Below, one piece after another: positions 23,032 to 30,607 of a stretch of 40,072 bases of DNA. The translations under genes and the position numbers were made by a program. Where the stretch lies: positions 1 to 40,072 of the forward strand of contig JAILPA010000081.1 in NCBI GenBank assembly GCA_024690505.1, read 5' to 3'. Source of the stretch: Prevotella sp. Lineage in GTDB: Bacteria > Bacteroidota > Bacteroidia > Bacteroidales > Bacteroidaceae. The notes beneath the pieces are model-generated. The model searched no databases, was not told the origin of the DNA, and was given only the letters and a program-made list of their open reading frames with translations. Position 1 is the first letter of the stretch; each line of letters opens with the position of its first letter.

Positions 23032-24390
23032 CTACAGGCGGCTGCCGATGAGCAGCACCCTGTTCCCCTCGGCGAGGGTGGTAGCAAAGATATACGTGCT
23101 GCCACCCTCGCTTAGTTTCAAGCGGCGTCGCAGTTCGGCCACTGAGATGGGGAAGTTCCTCACGGCGATGTTAGCCTGTGCGATGCCTCGCAGCGCTTCT
23201 TTCAGGTCGCGCTTGTTCATCGTCGAGATGGTGGAAAGCAGGAACTTGCGCCCGGGGAAATCGCTGATGAAATCGTGGGAAACGAAGAGGTGACTGTTGG
23301 GAGCCAGCGCTGCCACGCCAAAGCACTGTGACAACTCGGCAAAGCAGCCCGCCTTCATAATGGAGGCGTTGGGCTCGTAGAGGTAGAGTGGTGATGTCAG
23401 TTCAGAGTAGGGAGGGTAGAGTTGAGAACCTGCCACCGTTGCGTCAGAAGTGAGGGGTGAGACGTCTGTGGCGAGGGGTGAGACGTCTGGTTTAAGGGGA
23501 GATCCGGAAACAGTGAAAGGTAATCCAGATGATGTGAACGTTGATGGGTGTGACGGGAGCGGCGATACTTCAAAGATGTCAGCATCGTTCACGCAGACCA
23601 GGCGGGTGGGGACTAAAGGGCGGGCACTGAGCACTACGAGCATCTCCTTGCACTCGCCTCCCACTGACACGATGTGCACCTCCTGCACCTGTTCCGGCCC
23701 CAGGTCGCTCACCGCCTTGCCCCAGTCGAGCATGGGCGACAGCTTCAGCACGACGACGTCGGCTTTTGCCAGCAGTTCGTCGCGCATGTGAAGCACGTTG
23801 GGAGTGCAGTCGGCAATGCCATAGGTGCGGCCGCCGTGGTCGTCGCGCCGTGCCGGGTCGAGAAAAATCATGTTGGCGTGGCCCGTGTAGCGACTAAGAA
23901 ACTCCACACCGTCGGCACATGCCGTCTCCACGTTCTGCCGGCCCAGTATGCGCAGATTTGCCGACGAAATGTCGTAAAGCTGTGAATTGCGCTCCACATA
24001 GATGGCCTGTGTGAAGACCTCGCTCATCATGGCGAAGTCCACGCCAAAGCCTCCGGTCAGGTCGATGAGGGTGGTGGGCAGAGGGATGTCCGTGTGCGGC
24101 CGTTTGTCCGTCGCATTAGTCGGTCTCAGCGGAAGCAGCCTTCTTGCCAGGTCGGCCTTGTAGCGAGCCGTCCGTTCGCTGCTGCACTGCTCCATGTTCA
24201 GGTGGGGCGGATACATGATGCCGTCGTTGGCGGCCCAGGTGGGCAGCTTGTGGCGAGCCGTCTGCCGTCCCTGTATCTGTTGCAGGGCGAGGGGTAGGTC
24301 TACGTCGGCATCCTTACAGCCACGAAGCGCCAGCATCCTGACGTCGTCGTCGGAATGCTGGCGCACATATTGCAGTGTTGCCTCGTTCAT
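23032..24390 (-). CDS. Class I SAM methyltransferase with THUMP-like C-terminus
   Basis: 452 residues. SAM-binding motif I is LIDLTGGFGVDF (109-119); the acidic strand is AIYVERN; the catalytic-type motif is FLDPARRD (Asp178). The C-terminal region (YLYEPNASIMKAGCFAELS; LKEALRGIAQANIAVRNFPISVAELRRRLKLSEGG) matches the THUMP-like half of Bacteroidetes methyltransferases of unknown target, probably RNA. Residues ~276-330 are a Ser/Pro/Thr-rich low-complexity insert encoded by near-repeats, placed between the two parts. Its ATG overlaps the stop of the preceding endonuclease gene in ATGA, showing coupling. It ends 21 bases from the OmpA gene, convergently. Confidence 0.85.
   Translation of the reverse strand: MNEATLQYVRQHSDDDVRMLALRGCKDADVDLPLALQQIQGRQTARHKLPTWAANDGIMYPPHLNMEQCSSERTARYKADLARRLLPLRPTNATDKRPHTDIPLPTTLIDLTGGFGVDFAMMSEVFTQAIYVERNSQLYDISSANLRILGRQNVETACADGVEFLSRYTGHANMIFLDPARRDDHGGRTYGIADCTPNVLHMRDELLAKADVVVLKLSPMLDWGKAVSDLGPEQVQEVHIVSVGGECKEMLVVLSARPLVPTRLVCVNDADIFEVSPLPSHPSTFTSSGLPFTVSGSPLKPDVSPLATDVSPLTSDATVAGSQLYPPYSELTSPLYLYEPNASIMKAGCFAELSQCFGVAALAPNSHLFVSHDFISDFPGRKFLLSTISTMNKRDLKEALRGIAQANIAVRNFPISVAELRRRLKLSEGGSTYIFATTLAEGNRVLLIGSRL
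23401..23565 (-). repeat. Low-complexity coding insert with 21-bp tandem repeat
   Basis: In the methyltransferase gene. GAGGGGTGAGACGTCTG occurs at 23452 and 23473, 21 bp apart, encoding SPLATDV/SPLTSDA-type seven-residue repeats. The multiple of three keeps the frame. Confidence 0.75.
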
Positions 24391-25388
24391 TTCACCAGGA
24401 ACTTCTTCCCGCCACGGATGTAGATGCCAGGGGCCAGGCAGTCCGTGTCAACACGTACTCCTGTCAGGGTATAGACGGCATTGCTGGCGGGCTGTGCAGT
24501 CTCTGCCCAGATGTTTTCGATGCCGTCGGACTGGCCGTAGTTGTCGTAGCTGAAGGCCACGGCCGTCTTGTCGCCCCAGATGTACTGTTCCAGTCCGGGA
24601 TAGTCGATGAAGGGGTTGCGGTTGTTCTGAATGGCGTAGACGGCAGTGTTGCGGTTCAGCTCCTTTTCGCTGACGGGGTCGTCGGCCGACCATTTCATCA
24701 GCATCGTCAGCGCCCAGCTCGACAGGCCAGGATAGGTCTTCCCGTCGAGCATGGGGCAGTTCCACGAGGTTATCTGTCTGCTCTGTCCGCTATTCGACTT
24801 ATAGCTCTCGTAGCAGGTCACCATGTAGAAATAGGTGCGGGCGAAGTCGCCCTTGTACTCATCGTTAGGTTCGAACACCTTGCCGCTGTAGCCCAGTCCG
24901 TTTCGTGCGTTGCCCCATTTCGAGAAGTCGCCGTTCGAGCCTTTATAGTTCGCCCCCACTTCGCCAAACGGGTCGTTTCCCCGCTGGTTGTTCACCCATC
25001 CGTCGGTGGGATAGAGGTGAAACAGGTCGGTGTACATGGGATATTCATCGTTGAACCAGCTCTTCGGGAAGGAGTGCTCGCGGTTGTACACGTCGCCTTC
25101 CTTGGAATAGGTGCCAGCCTGGTCGGTGCCAAAGGTGAAGTCGCGCATGTTCGAGTACATGTCCCATACCTTGCCGTTCGCCTTCTTGTCCGTCTTCTGA
25201 AAGTCTGTCCACAAATCCTGGTATTTGCGCTGTGTGTGTGGGTTGATTACCTGACAGAGCGCTGTCTTCAGCTCTGCTCCTTTTTGCCCGTTGGCGGCGC
25301 TATAGTACGTGCCGCTGTTGTTGGGGCCTTGAGCCCAGAGGGTGGTGGCTGCTGCGAGCCACAGGGCTATACCGAGTATCTTCTTCAT
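24387..25388 (-). CDS. Endonuclease I family nuclease, exported, T9SS-like tail
   Basis: 333 residues with signal MKKILGIALWLAAATTLWAQ. The endonuclease I (PF04231-type) core is clear: YNREHSFPKSWF with His105, DLFHLYPTDGWVNNQRGNDPFGEV with His124, VFEPNDEYKGDFARTYFYMVTCY and NPFIDYPGLEQYIWG. The tail VYTLTGVRVDTDCLAPGIYIRGGKKFLVK (30 residues) resembles a type IX secretion sorting domain, so it may be surface-bound or secreted. It probably degrades extracellular DNA or RNA for nutrients. Paralogue immediately upstream; methyltransferase coupled downstream. Confidence 0.92.
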   Translation of the reverse strand: MKKILGIALWLAAATTLWAQGPNNSGTYYSAANGQKGAELKTALCQVINPHTQRKYQDLWTDFQKTDKKANGKVWDMYSNMRDFTFGTDQAGTYSKEGDVYNREHSFPKSWFNDEYPMYTDLFHLYPTDGWVNNQRGNDPFGEVGANYKGSNGDFSKWGNARNGLGYSGKVFEPNDEYKGDFARTYFYMVTCYESYKSNSGQSRQITSWNCPMLDGKTYPGLSSWALTMLMKWSADDPVSEKELNRNTAVYAIQNNRNPFIDYPGLEQYIWGDKTAVAFSYDNYGQSDGIENIWAETAQPASNAVYTLTGVRVDTDCLAPGIYIRGGKKFLVK

Positions 25389-25407
25389 AACCGTTCGATT
25401 GCTCTGA

Positions 25408-26862
25408 TTATTTCACGATGAACTTCCTTCCGCCGCGCACGTAGATGCCGGGCCTCAGGCTGCTGGCATCGACGCGGATGCCGGTGAGGGTGTAGACGAC
25501 GAGGGCGTCGATGGCTTCGGCAGGTATGACGTGTTGTTGTTCTATGCCCTCTGTGTCTTCGCTCACGGTGACGTTGGCACTGGCCACCTGGATGTTGCCG
25601 TTGCCGTCGGTCACGGTGAACACCACCTGCCGGTCATCGCCCGTCCAGGTGTAGCCGTCCATCTGTCCCGTGGTGGGGATGAACTCCTTGGCGTTGTCGT
25701 TCTTCACCACGCTGAACTCAATCCTTTGTATGGTGCACTTCTTGACAGCGAAGGTCAGTTCGTTGTACTTGTACAAGCGTATCTGCTTGTCGTTGCAGTA
25801 CATGCTTTGCCCGCTCTCGCCTTTGGCGTAGGTCACGGTGATGCCATTCTGTGTGCCGCGCATCTGAATGGCGCCTCCACTAGGCCGCTGTCCGGTCCAG
25901 TCTACGCCGAAAAAAGCGTTGTTCAGGATGATGGTTCCCGATGTCGGGGCACTCTCTTCGTTGGGGTCAACGCCGCTGTCATCGCCATAGACGAAGACCG
26001 AGTCGAGCTTAGCCCCCCAGATGTAGTCCTCCAGTCCGGGATAGTCGACGAAGGGGTTCCGGTTTCCTTGGACGGTGAACACCGAGTCGTTTCGTACCGT
26101 CTCGATGCTGTCCACGGGGTCGATGGCGCTCCAACGCATCATCATCTCGTGCACCCAGGGCTGCAGTGGCTGGTAGGCAGTGCCCTCGGCATTGAACACG
26201 TAGGCGCCTTTGCCGTTGATGAAGGCTGTGGTGGCGCGGTCTTCATAGCAGGTGGCCATGTAGAAGTATATGCGTGCTATGTCGCCCTTCACCTCGTCGT
26301 TAGGCTCGAAGACGGTGGTCACCTTCTCTGCTATGCTGTCGGGGAAGATGAGCCCCCGTCGTGGTGCTCCCCATCGGCTGTAGCCCTGTGCCGACGTGTT
26401 CACGCGGTTCGAGTCGCTCACCACCTCGCCAAAGGGGTTGTCGTTGCGCCGGCTGTTCAAGTAGCCGTCGGTGGGAATCACCTGTACGACGTCGGTGTAC
26501 ATGGGACTGACGCTTTTGAACCAGCTCTGACACACGCTGTGCTCGCGGTTGTAGTTGAATCCCTCATACTGTCCGGCGGCCATGTCGCTGCCGGGCACAT
26601 ACTGCGTGACGCATGAGTAGAAGTCGCGCAGGAATCCGTCGGGCCGTGTGTCGGTCTTGATGTATGCAGCCTTCAGTCCGCTGTAGCTCACCACGTTAGG
26701 GCTGCCAATGATTTCGTGCAGTGCCGTTTTCAGTTCTGCGCCGCTCTTTCCGTTTGCTGGGCGGTAGTAGTTGCCGCTGCCGTTCGGGCCCTGGGCCCAG
26801 AGCGGAGCTGCCACAACCAGTGCCAGCAGGCTAAAGAAAAGTCTCTTCATGGTGTTTGTCAT
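25408..26862 (-). CDS. Endonuclease I family paralogue with extra beta domain
   Basis: 484 residues. The signal peptide starts MKRLFFSLLALVVAAPLWAQ; Met1 or Met5 may be the start. The core keeps YNREHSVCQSWF (His of the REH motif) and IPTDGYLNSRRNDNPFGEV, but the second His seen in the paralogue (HLYPTDG) is Gln here (QVIPTDG), so activity may differ. Then NPFVDYPGLEDYIWG. An added domain of about 130 residues (GTIILNNAFFGVDWTG; FTVTDGNGNIQVASANVTVS) is beta-rich. The tail VYTLTGIRVDASSLRPGIYVRGG resembles a T9SS sorting domain. It is 19 bases ahead of the second paralogue, one operon. Confidence 0.9.
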   Translation of the reverse strand: MTNTMKRLFFSLLALVVAAPLWAQGPNGSGNYYRPANGKSGAELKTALHEIIGSPNVVSYSGLKAAYIKTDTRPDGFLRDFYSCVTQYVPGSDMAAGQYEGFNYNREHSVCQSWFKSVSPMYTDVVQVIPTDGYLNSRRNDNPFGEVVSDSNRVNTSAQGYSRWGAPRRGLIFPDSIAEKVTTVFEPNDEVKGDIARIYFYMATCYEDRATTAFINGKGAYVFNAEGTAYQPLQPWVHEMMMRWSAIDPVDSIETVRNDSVFTVQGNRNPFVDYPGLEDYIWGAKLDSVFVYGDDSGVDPNEESAPTSGTIILNNAFFGVDWTGQRPSGGAIQMRGTQNGITVTYAKGESGQSMYCNDKQIRLYKYNELTFAVKKCTIQRIEFSVVKNDNAKEFIPTTGQMDGYTWTGDDRQVVFTVTDGNGNIQVASANVTVSEDTEGIEQQHVIPAEAIDALVVYTLTGIRVDASSLRPGIYVRGGRKFIVK

Positions 26863-26877
26863 GTATTATTTCTTATG

Positions 26878-27441
26878 TTATAGTCCGCCCATGCCATTGT
26901 ATCTCACTGGCTTCCCTTTGTAGGTGCCCTTCAGCAGGTTGCCGCCGCGATAGAGATAACCCTCGAAGACCAGTTGGCCGTCGTCATCATAGGCCCTTAT
27001 GCGCCCTTCGGCATTGTGTTCGCCATCGTACTTGTCGCCATCATCGGAGTCGTCTGTGAAGAAGTTGATGGTGAGAGCCGTATCATCGCCCGGCACTGTC
27101 TCCACAATGACGTTGGTGGTGCCGTCGCTGAAGGGATAGGTGCCGCCAATGTAGGGCCACACCTCGTTGTCATAGTCGGATTCGGCTTCTTCGGCCTCCT
27201 CTTCGTCAAGCTGTTCTTCCTCCGACAGACTGTCGACAGGGGCCTGCTCGTCCATGTAGTCGCCGGCTTGGGCTGTGGCCTCGGTGCGGACGTCTTCTTC
27301 TTCGTCCTCGGCGGCCTTCTGCTCGGTGCGGTCGTCGTCATCATCCTTCGATTTGCTGTCTTTCTTGCTGTTGCAGGCGCTGAGGACAAGCAGCATCAGC
27401 AAGGCTGGCATCAGAATGTAGAAAAAGGTAGATTTCTTCAT
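26878..27441 (-). CDS. Acidic lipoprotein, unknown function
   Basis: 187 residues with lipobox LSAC. The Cys is followed by a Lys/Ser/Asp stretch (NSKKDSKSKDDDDD) and a long Glu/Asp-rich linker to about residue 90. The folded C-terminal domain is beta-rich (VWPYIGGTYPFSDGTTNVIVETV; GRIRAYDDDGQLVFEGYLYRGGNLLKGTYKGKPVRY), like a small lipocalin-like or repeat-beta protein. No family was recognised. First gene of the operon with the two nucleases and the methyltransferase (15-base gap), transcribed from 27680-27711 with a leader of about 230 bases. Confidence 0.8.
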   Translation of the reverse strand: MKKSTFFYILMPALLMLLVLSACNSKKDSKSKDDDDDRTEQKAAEDEEEDVRTEATAQAGDYMDEQAPVDSLSEEEQLDEEEAEEAESDYDNEVWPYIGGTYPFSDGTTNVIVETVPGDDTALTINFFTDDSDDGDKYDGEHNAEGRIRAYDDDGQLVFEGYLYRGGNLLKGTYKGKPVRYNGMGGL

Positions 27442-27530
27442 AGTCTTGGCTTTTTTTATTGTCGGTTAGTTTTGGTTCGCTCGTGCGCGTACCTTCTATT
27501 ATTATATTAGCCTTCTATATGACTAAAGTT

Positions 27531-27633
27531 ACAGACCCCACCCCCCAGCCCCTTCCCTTGAAGGGAGGGGATACTCGCTGGAGCCTGCCGCTCTCCCCTC
27601 CATTCAAGGGGAGGGGCTGGGGGTGGGGTCTGT
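27531..27633. repeat. Long imperfect palindrome (REP/BIME-like)
   Basis: Arms 27531-27570 and 27595-27633 are inverted copies beginning ACAGACCCCACCCCC and matching over nearly 40 bases, with a 24-base loop. Each arm has an inner hairpin CCCTTGAAGGG-like. Similar C/G-rich words are, from general knowledge, spread across Bacteroidetes genomes. In the transcript it would form a very stable hairpin in the lipoprotein leader. Confidence 0.85.
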
Positions 27634-27679
27634 ATTGAATTTGTTCATGTCTGCTTTCGTCGTTACGGAAAGTTTGCCA

Positions 27680-27711
27680 CAAAGATAGTGATTATTTGCG
27701 TAACCGCCAAA
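27680..27711 (-). promoter_or_regulatory. Bacteroidetes promoter for lipoprotein-nuclease operon
   Basis: Minus strand TTTG (27708-27711), 20 bases, TATCTTTG (27680-27687): full match. Confidence 0.8.
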
Positions 27712-27732
27712 TATTTACACCGATTTCTACAG

Positions 27733-27864
27733 GGCCTTTTCCAGTCCGAAGCCTTCGGACTGCGAGTTTTTGGCCTTCGGACTGTGAGTCCGAGGGCTTC
27801 GGACTGGGAGTCCGAAGGCGCTTTGAACTGCGAGTCCGAAGCCGTTCGGACTCGCAGTTCAAAG
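27733..27864. repeat. 22-bp-period array of TCGGACT-N3-AGTCCGA dyads
   Basis: 17-bp units start at 27733, 27755, 27777, 27799, 27823 and 27846 (steps 22, 22, 22, 24, 23). Those at 27777 and 27799 are perfect dyads TCGGACT-N3-AGTCCGA; the first keeps only the right arm, the second only the left, in register. The last two form a perfect 20-bp inverted repeat (27821-27840 with 27845-27864) that may serve as the murI terminator. Confidence 0.85.
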
Positions 27865-27891
27865 TTCTTTGGACGCTAAAAGTGCTGATAA

Positions 27892-28728
27892 TCAGGTCAG
27901 TGTGATGCTTTCCACCTGTCCTATAGGCGACTGGAGGAATAGCTGGGCCTGTTCGCGGAACTTTCGGGGGTTCTCGGTAGTGAGGTAGTTAGTGTTGCCG
28001 TGGGCCGAGCAGCGTTGTTCCATTTCCGGATGTCGGCTCAAGTAGTCGGCCAGCGAGCGTGCCACATAGTGTCCCTGGGGTATGATGCGCACGTGAGAGG
28101 GCATGAACTGGCGTATCTTCGGCAGCAACAGGGGGTAGTGGGTGCAGCCCAGTATGACGGCATCAATCATGGGGTCTTGCTGAAGCAGGCGGTCGATGCC
28201 CTGACGCACGAAGTAGTCGGCACCTGGCGATGTGGCTTCGCCCATCTCCACCAGCGGCACCCACATGGGGCAGGCCTGGCCTACCACGCTGAGGCCGGGA
28301 TGCAGTTTCTGGATTTCCAGGGTATAGCTGTTGCTGAGGATGGTGCCCTCGGTGGCCACGATGCCCACGTGGCGGCTCTGAGTGAGCTGGCCTATGACTT
28401 CGGCCGTGGGGCGTATGATGCCGAGCACGCGGCGTTGCGGATCCCATTGCGGCAGGTCGTGCTGCTGAATGGTGCGCAGGGCCTTGGCTGAGGCGGTGTT
28501 GCAGGCCAGGATGACGAGCTGGCATCCGCGTTCAAACAAATGGTGAACGGCCTGGCGCGTAAACTCGTAGACCACGTCGAAGGAGCGTGGCCCGTAGGGG
28601 GCTCGGGCGTTGTCGCCCAAGTACAGGTAGTCGTACTGGGGAAGCAGCTGGCGTATGCCATGCAGGATGGTCAGCCCGCCATAGCCGCTGTCGAAGATGC
28701 CGATGGGGCCGGCGTTCTCTGCGGTCAT
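27892..28728 (-). CDS. murI: Glutamate racemase
   Basis: 278 residues. It converts L- to D-glutamate for peptidoglycan in the cytoplasm. Motifs: GIFDSGYGGLTIL with Asp13-Ser14, YLGDNARAPYG, catalytic Cys76 in VILACNTASAKALR, and Cys195 with His197 in VILGCTHYPLLLP; Glu161 lies in VPLVEMGE. All are intact. Its ATG overlaps the stop of the third OmpH/Skp gene (ATGA), so it is the last gene of the envelope operon. The 22-bp array follows its stop. Confidence 0.97.
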   Translation of the reverse strand: MTAENAGPIGIFDSGYGGLTILHGIRQLLPQYDYLYLGDNARAPYGPRSFDVVYEFTRQAVHHLFERGCQLVILACNTASAKALRTIQQHDLPQWDPQRRVLGIIRPTAEVIGQLTQSRHVGIVATEGTILSNSYTLEIQKLHPGLSVVGQACPMWVPLVEMGEATSPGADYFVRQGIDRLLQQDPMIDAVILGCTHYPLLLPKIRQFMPSHVRIIPQGHYVARSLADYLSRHPEMEQRCSAHGNTNYLTTENPRKFREQAQLFLQSPIGQVESITLT

Positions 28729-29351
28729 TCCTCGTAGGGCGATTCTCCGTTTATGTCGATAACCACATCATTGCCGTCTTCGTCAACATCCACTTGTGCG
28801 TTGCCCCACGTGGCGAGCGAAATGATGATGTCATCCTCCAGGTCGATGCCATAGGCGGGGTCGATGAAGGGGCAGGCATTGCCATCGGTGTTGAGCACAA
28901 AGGCCACTTTGTGAAGCTTGGCGCTGCTGGCAATGGCCTTGTTGAGTTGTTCGTGAAGGGGCTTCATGGCCGCGGCCTCAATGGAGTCGAGCTCGTGGAG
29001 GCTCCTCTCCTTGAACGCGATGTTGCGCTCGAGCAGCTCCTGCAGCTCCGTCTGGCGCTTCAGCAGGATGGTGCGGGGGAAGTCTTTACGGCCTTCAAGA
29101 AACGCCTCGTACTTCTGGTTGAACTCGTCCTCGGCCCGCTTCAGCTCCTCGTCGTATTTCTGGCGCAGCTCTTTCATCTGCTGGCGCACGGTGAAGAGCT
29201 GGGGCATGGCGTTGAAAGCGCTGCTATAGCTGAGATAGCCGAACTGCAGACCCACCTTGGGCTGGGCTGCTTCGGCAGTGGGTTTACCCTCCTCTTGCGC
29301 CATGACAGGCAGCGAGAGGAGGGTTAAGAGTATGCAGAGGAGTGCTTTCAT
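28725..29351 (-). CDS. OmpH/Skp-family periplasmic protein, copy 3
   Basis: 208 residues with signal MKALLCILLTLLSLPVMAQ. The Skp pattern is visible: a short strand (KVGLQFGYLSYSSAFNAMP), a long charged coiled coil (LRQKYDEELKRAEDEFNQKYEAFLEGRKDFPRTILLKRQTELQELLERNI) and a return strand (HKVAFVLNTDGNACPFIDP). An acidic tail, DVDEDGNDVVIDINGESPYEE, extends beyond the usual end and is absent from copies 1 and 2. From family knowledge Skp chaperones carry unfolded outer membrane proteins to BamA. It starts 3 bases after copy 2 and overlaps murI. Confidence 0.85.
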   Translation of the reverse strand: MKALLCILLTLLSLPVMAQEEGKPTAEAAQPKVGLQFGYLSYSSAFNAMPQLFTVRQQMKELRQKYDEELKRAEDEFNQKYEAFLEGRKDFPRTILLKRQTELQELLERNIAFKERSLHELDSIEAAAMKPLHEQLNKAIASSAKLHKVAFVLNTDGNACPFIDPAYGIDLEDDIIISLATWGNAQVDVDEDGNDVVIDINGESPYEE

Positions 29352-29354
29352 GGT

Positions 29355-29858
29355 TTACTTCAGTCCCAGTTTGGCCTTCACCTGAGCGGTGACGTCGGTC
29401 GAGAGGGTAGTGCTGATGTAGGGGATGCCGGCGCCCATTTCCATGATGTAGACGTAGCCGCCGTCCTGACCCACCACCTTGATGGCGTCGAGCACCTTCG
29501 TGGTAATGGCCTGCATCTTGTCCTGCTGAGCCTTGGCCAAGGCTTGCTGGTTGTCCTGATAGGTCTGCTGGATGCGCTGATAGAGGTCGTTCAGCTCCTG
29601 GTTGCGGCGCTGCTTGATGTTATCGGGCAGGGTGGCCTCCTCTTTCTCGAAAGCCTCGGCCTTCTTCTGAAGCTCGTCTTGCATCTGCTTCAGGTCAGCC
29701 TCGTATTGTTGGGTCAGCTTCTCAATCTCGGTGCGAGCCGTGTTGAATTCGGGCATGGCCTGGACGATTTCCTGTGTGTTCACGTGGCCAAACTTCTGGG
29801 CCTGGGCGGCGGTGAGGCCGCAGAATGCGCAAATGGCGCAAAGGATAAATTTTTTCAT
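29355..29858 (-). CDS. OmpH/Skp-family periplasmic chaperone, copy 2
   Basis: 167 residues with signal MKKFILCAICAFCGLTAAQAQ. Core: KFGHVNTQEIVQAMPEFNTAR, then a Gln/Glu-rich coiled coil (IEKLTQQYEADLKQMQDELQKKAEAFEKEEATLPD; RRNQELNDLYQRIQQTYQDNQQALAKAQQDKMQ), ending GGYVYIMEMGAGIPYISTTLSTDVT. This is the closest of the three to a canonical Skp. In the envelope operon after copy 1; a 73-base gap separates them and shows no promoter box. Confidence 0.92.
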   Translation of the reverse strand: MKKFILCAICAFCGLTAAQAQKFGHVNTQEIVQAMPEFNTARTEIEKLTQQYEADLKQMQDELQKKAEAFEKEEATLPDNIKQRRNQELNDLYQRIQQTYQDNQQALAKAQQDKMQAITTKVLDAIKVVGQDGGYVYIMEMGAGIPYISTTLSTDVTAQVKAKLGLK

Positions 29859-29931
29859 TGTGATATGGTTAAATTAGTATGTTCTTGAATGTTTCAATTC
29901 TCTGTTCTCTCATCAAGTGAGCTGACGGCAT

Positions 29932-30447
29932 TCAATTGGCATATCCCAGCTTGCGCAGCACCTCGTCGCTGATGTCGATCTTGGGCGAACCGAAGATGAT
30001 GCCGGTATCGCTGGCACGGTCGAGCACCAACTGATAGCCGCGCAGGTCGGCCACGTCCTTGATGGCATTGTAAACCTCGTCCTGTATGGGCGACATCAGG
30101 GCGTTGCGCTTCTTGAACAGCTCGCCTTCCGGCCCAAAGTACTTGCGCTTCAGCTCAGAGGCCTGCTTCTCCTTTTCCATGATGGCATCCTGACGGGCCT
30201 TCTTCTGCTCGGCAGAGAGGAACACCACCTCGTTCTGGTAGTTCTTGTACATAGTCTGAGCCTCGGTGGTGAGGGCATCAACCTCGGCCTGCCACTTCTT
30301 CGACACTTGCGACAACTGCTCGTTGGCACGTTCGTAGGCAGGGATGTTCTTGAACACATAGTCCATGTCGACTAGCGCGAACTTCTGTGCAGAGGCAGAA
30401 GCCATGCCACAAAGGACAAAGATTGCAAAAATAATCAATTTCTTCAT
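29932..30447 (-). CDS. OmpH/Skp-family periplasmic chaperone, copy 1
   Basis: 171 residues with signal MKKLIIFAIFVLCGMASASAQ. Core: KFALVDMDYVFKNIPAYERANEQL, a coiled coil (SKKWQAEVDALTTEAQTMYKNYQNEVVFLSAEQKKARQ; EKEKQASELKRKYFGPEGELFKKR) and a return strand RGYQLVLDRASDTGIIFGSPKIDISDEVL. Directly downstream of bamA (160-base gap, no promoter box seen), so probably co-transcribed with it. Confidence 0.92.
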   Translation of the reverse strand: MKKLIIFAIFVLCGMASASAQKFALVDMDYVFKNIPAYERANEQLSQVSKKWQAEVDALTTEAQTMYKNYQNEVVFLSAEQKKARQDAIMEKEKQASELKRKYFGPEGELFKKRNALMSPIQDEVYNAIKDVADLRGYQLVLDRASDTGIIFGSPKIDISDEVLRKLGYAN

Positions 30448-30607
30448 AGTCTTCTTTCTTTAACGTGTAACGTCACTTTGACGCACTAACGCCACAGAGG
30501 TTGCACGGTGTTTGTATTTCTTAACGCTTACTAACTCATACTGTTCATTAAATCCGTCTTGCCGGAGCCGAAGGATGGTGTTCCTGATGCTGATATGGCA
30601 AACTGCA

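Larger units (their letters stand above)
27442..27891. other. Intergenic region: leader, promoter and two repeat families
   Basis: 450 bases without a credible gene. From left: the leader of the acidic lipoprotein, which contains the G/C-rich palindrome 27531-27633; its promoter (27680-27711, minus); and the 22-bp dyad array (27733-27864) just after the murI stop. Short frames across the array are artefacts of the repeats. Confidence 0.7.

Noticed and set aside
27688..27905. Short plus-strand frames across the 27733 array
   Set aside because: Open only because the repeat unit lacks stops in those frames; the encoded peptides are repeat artefacts.
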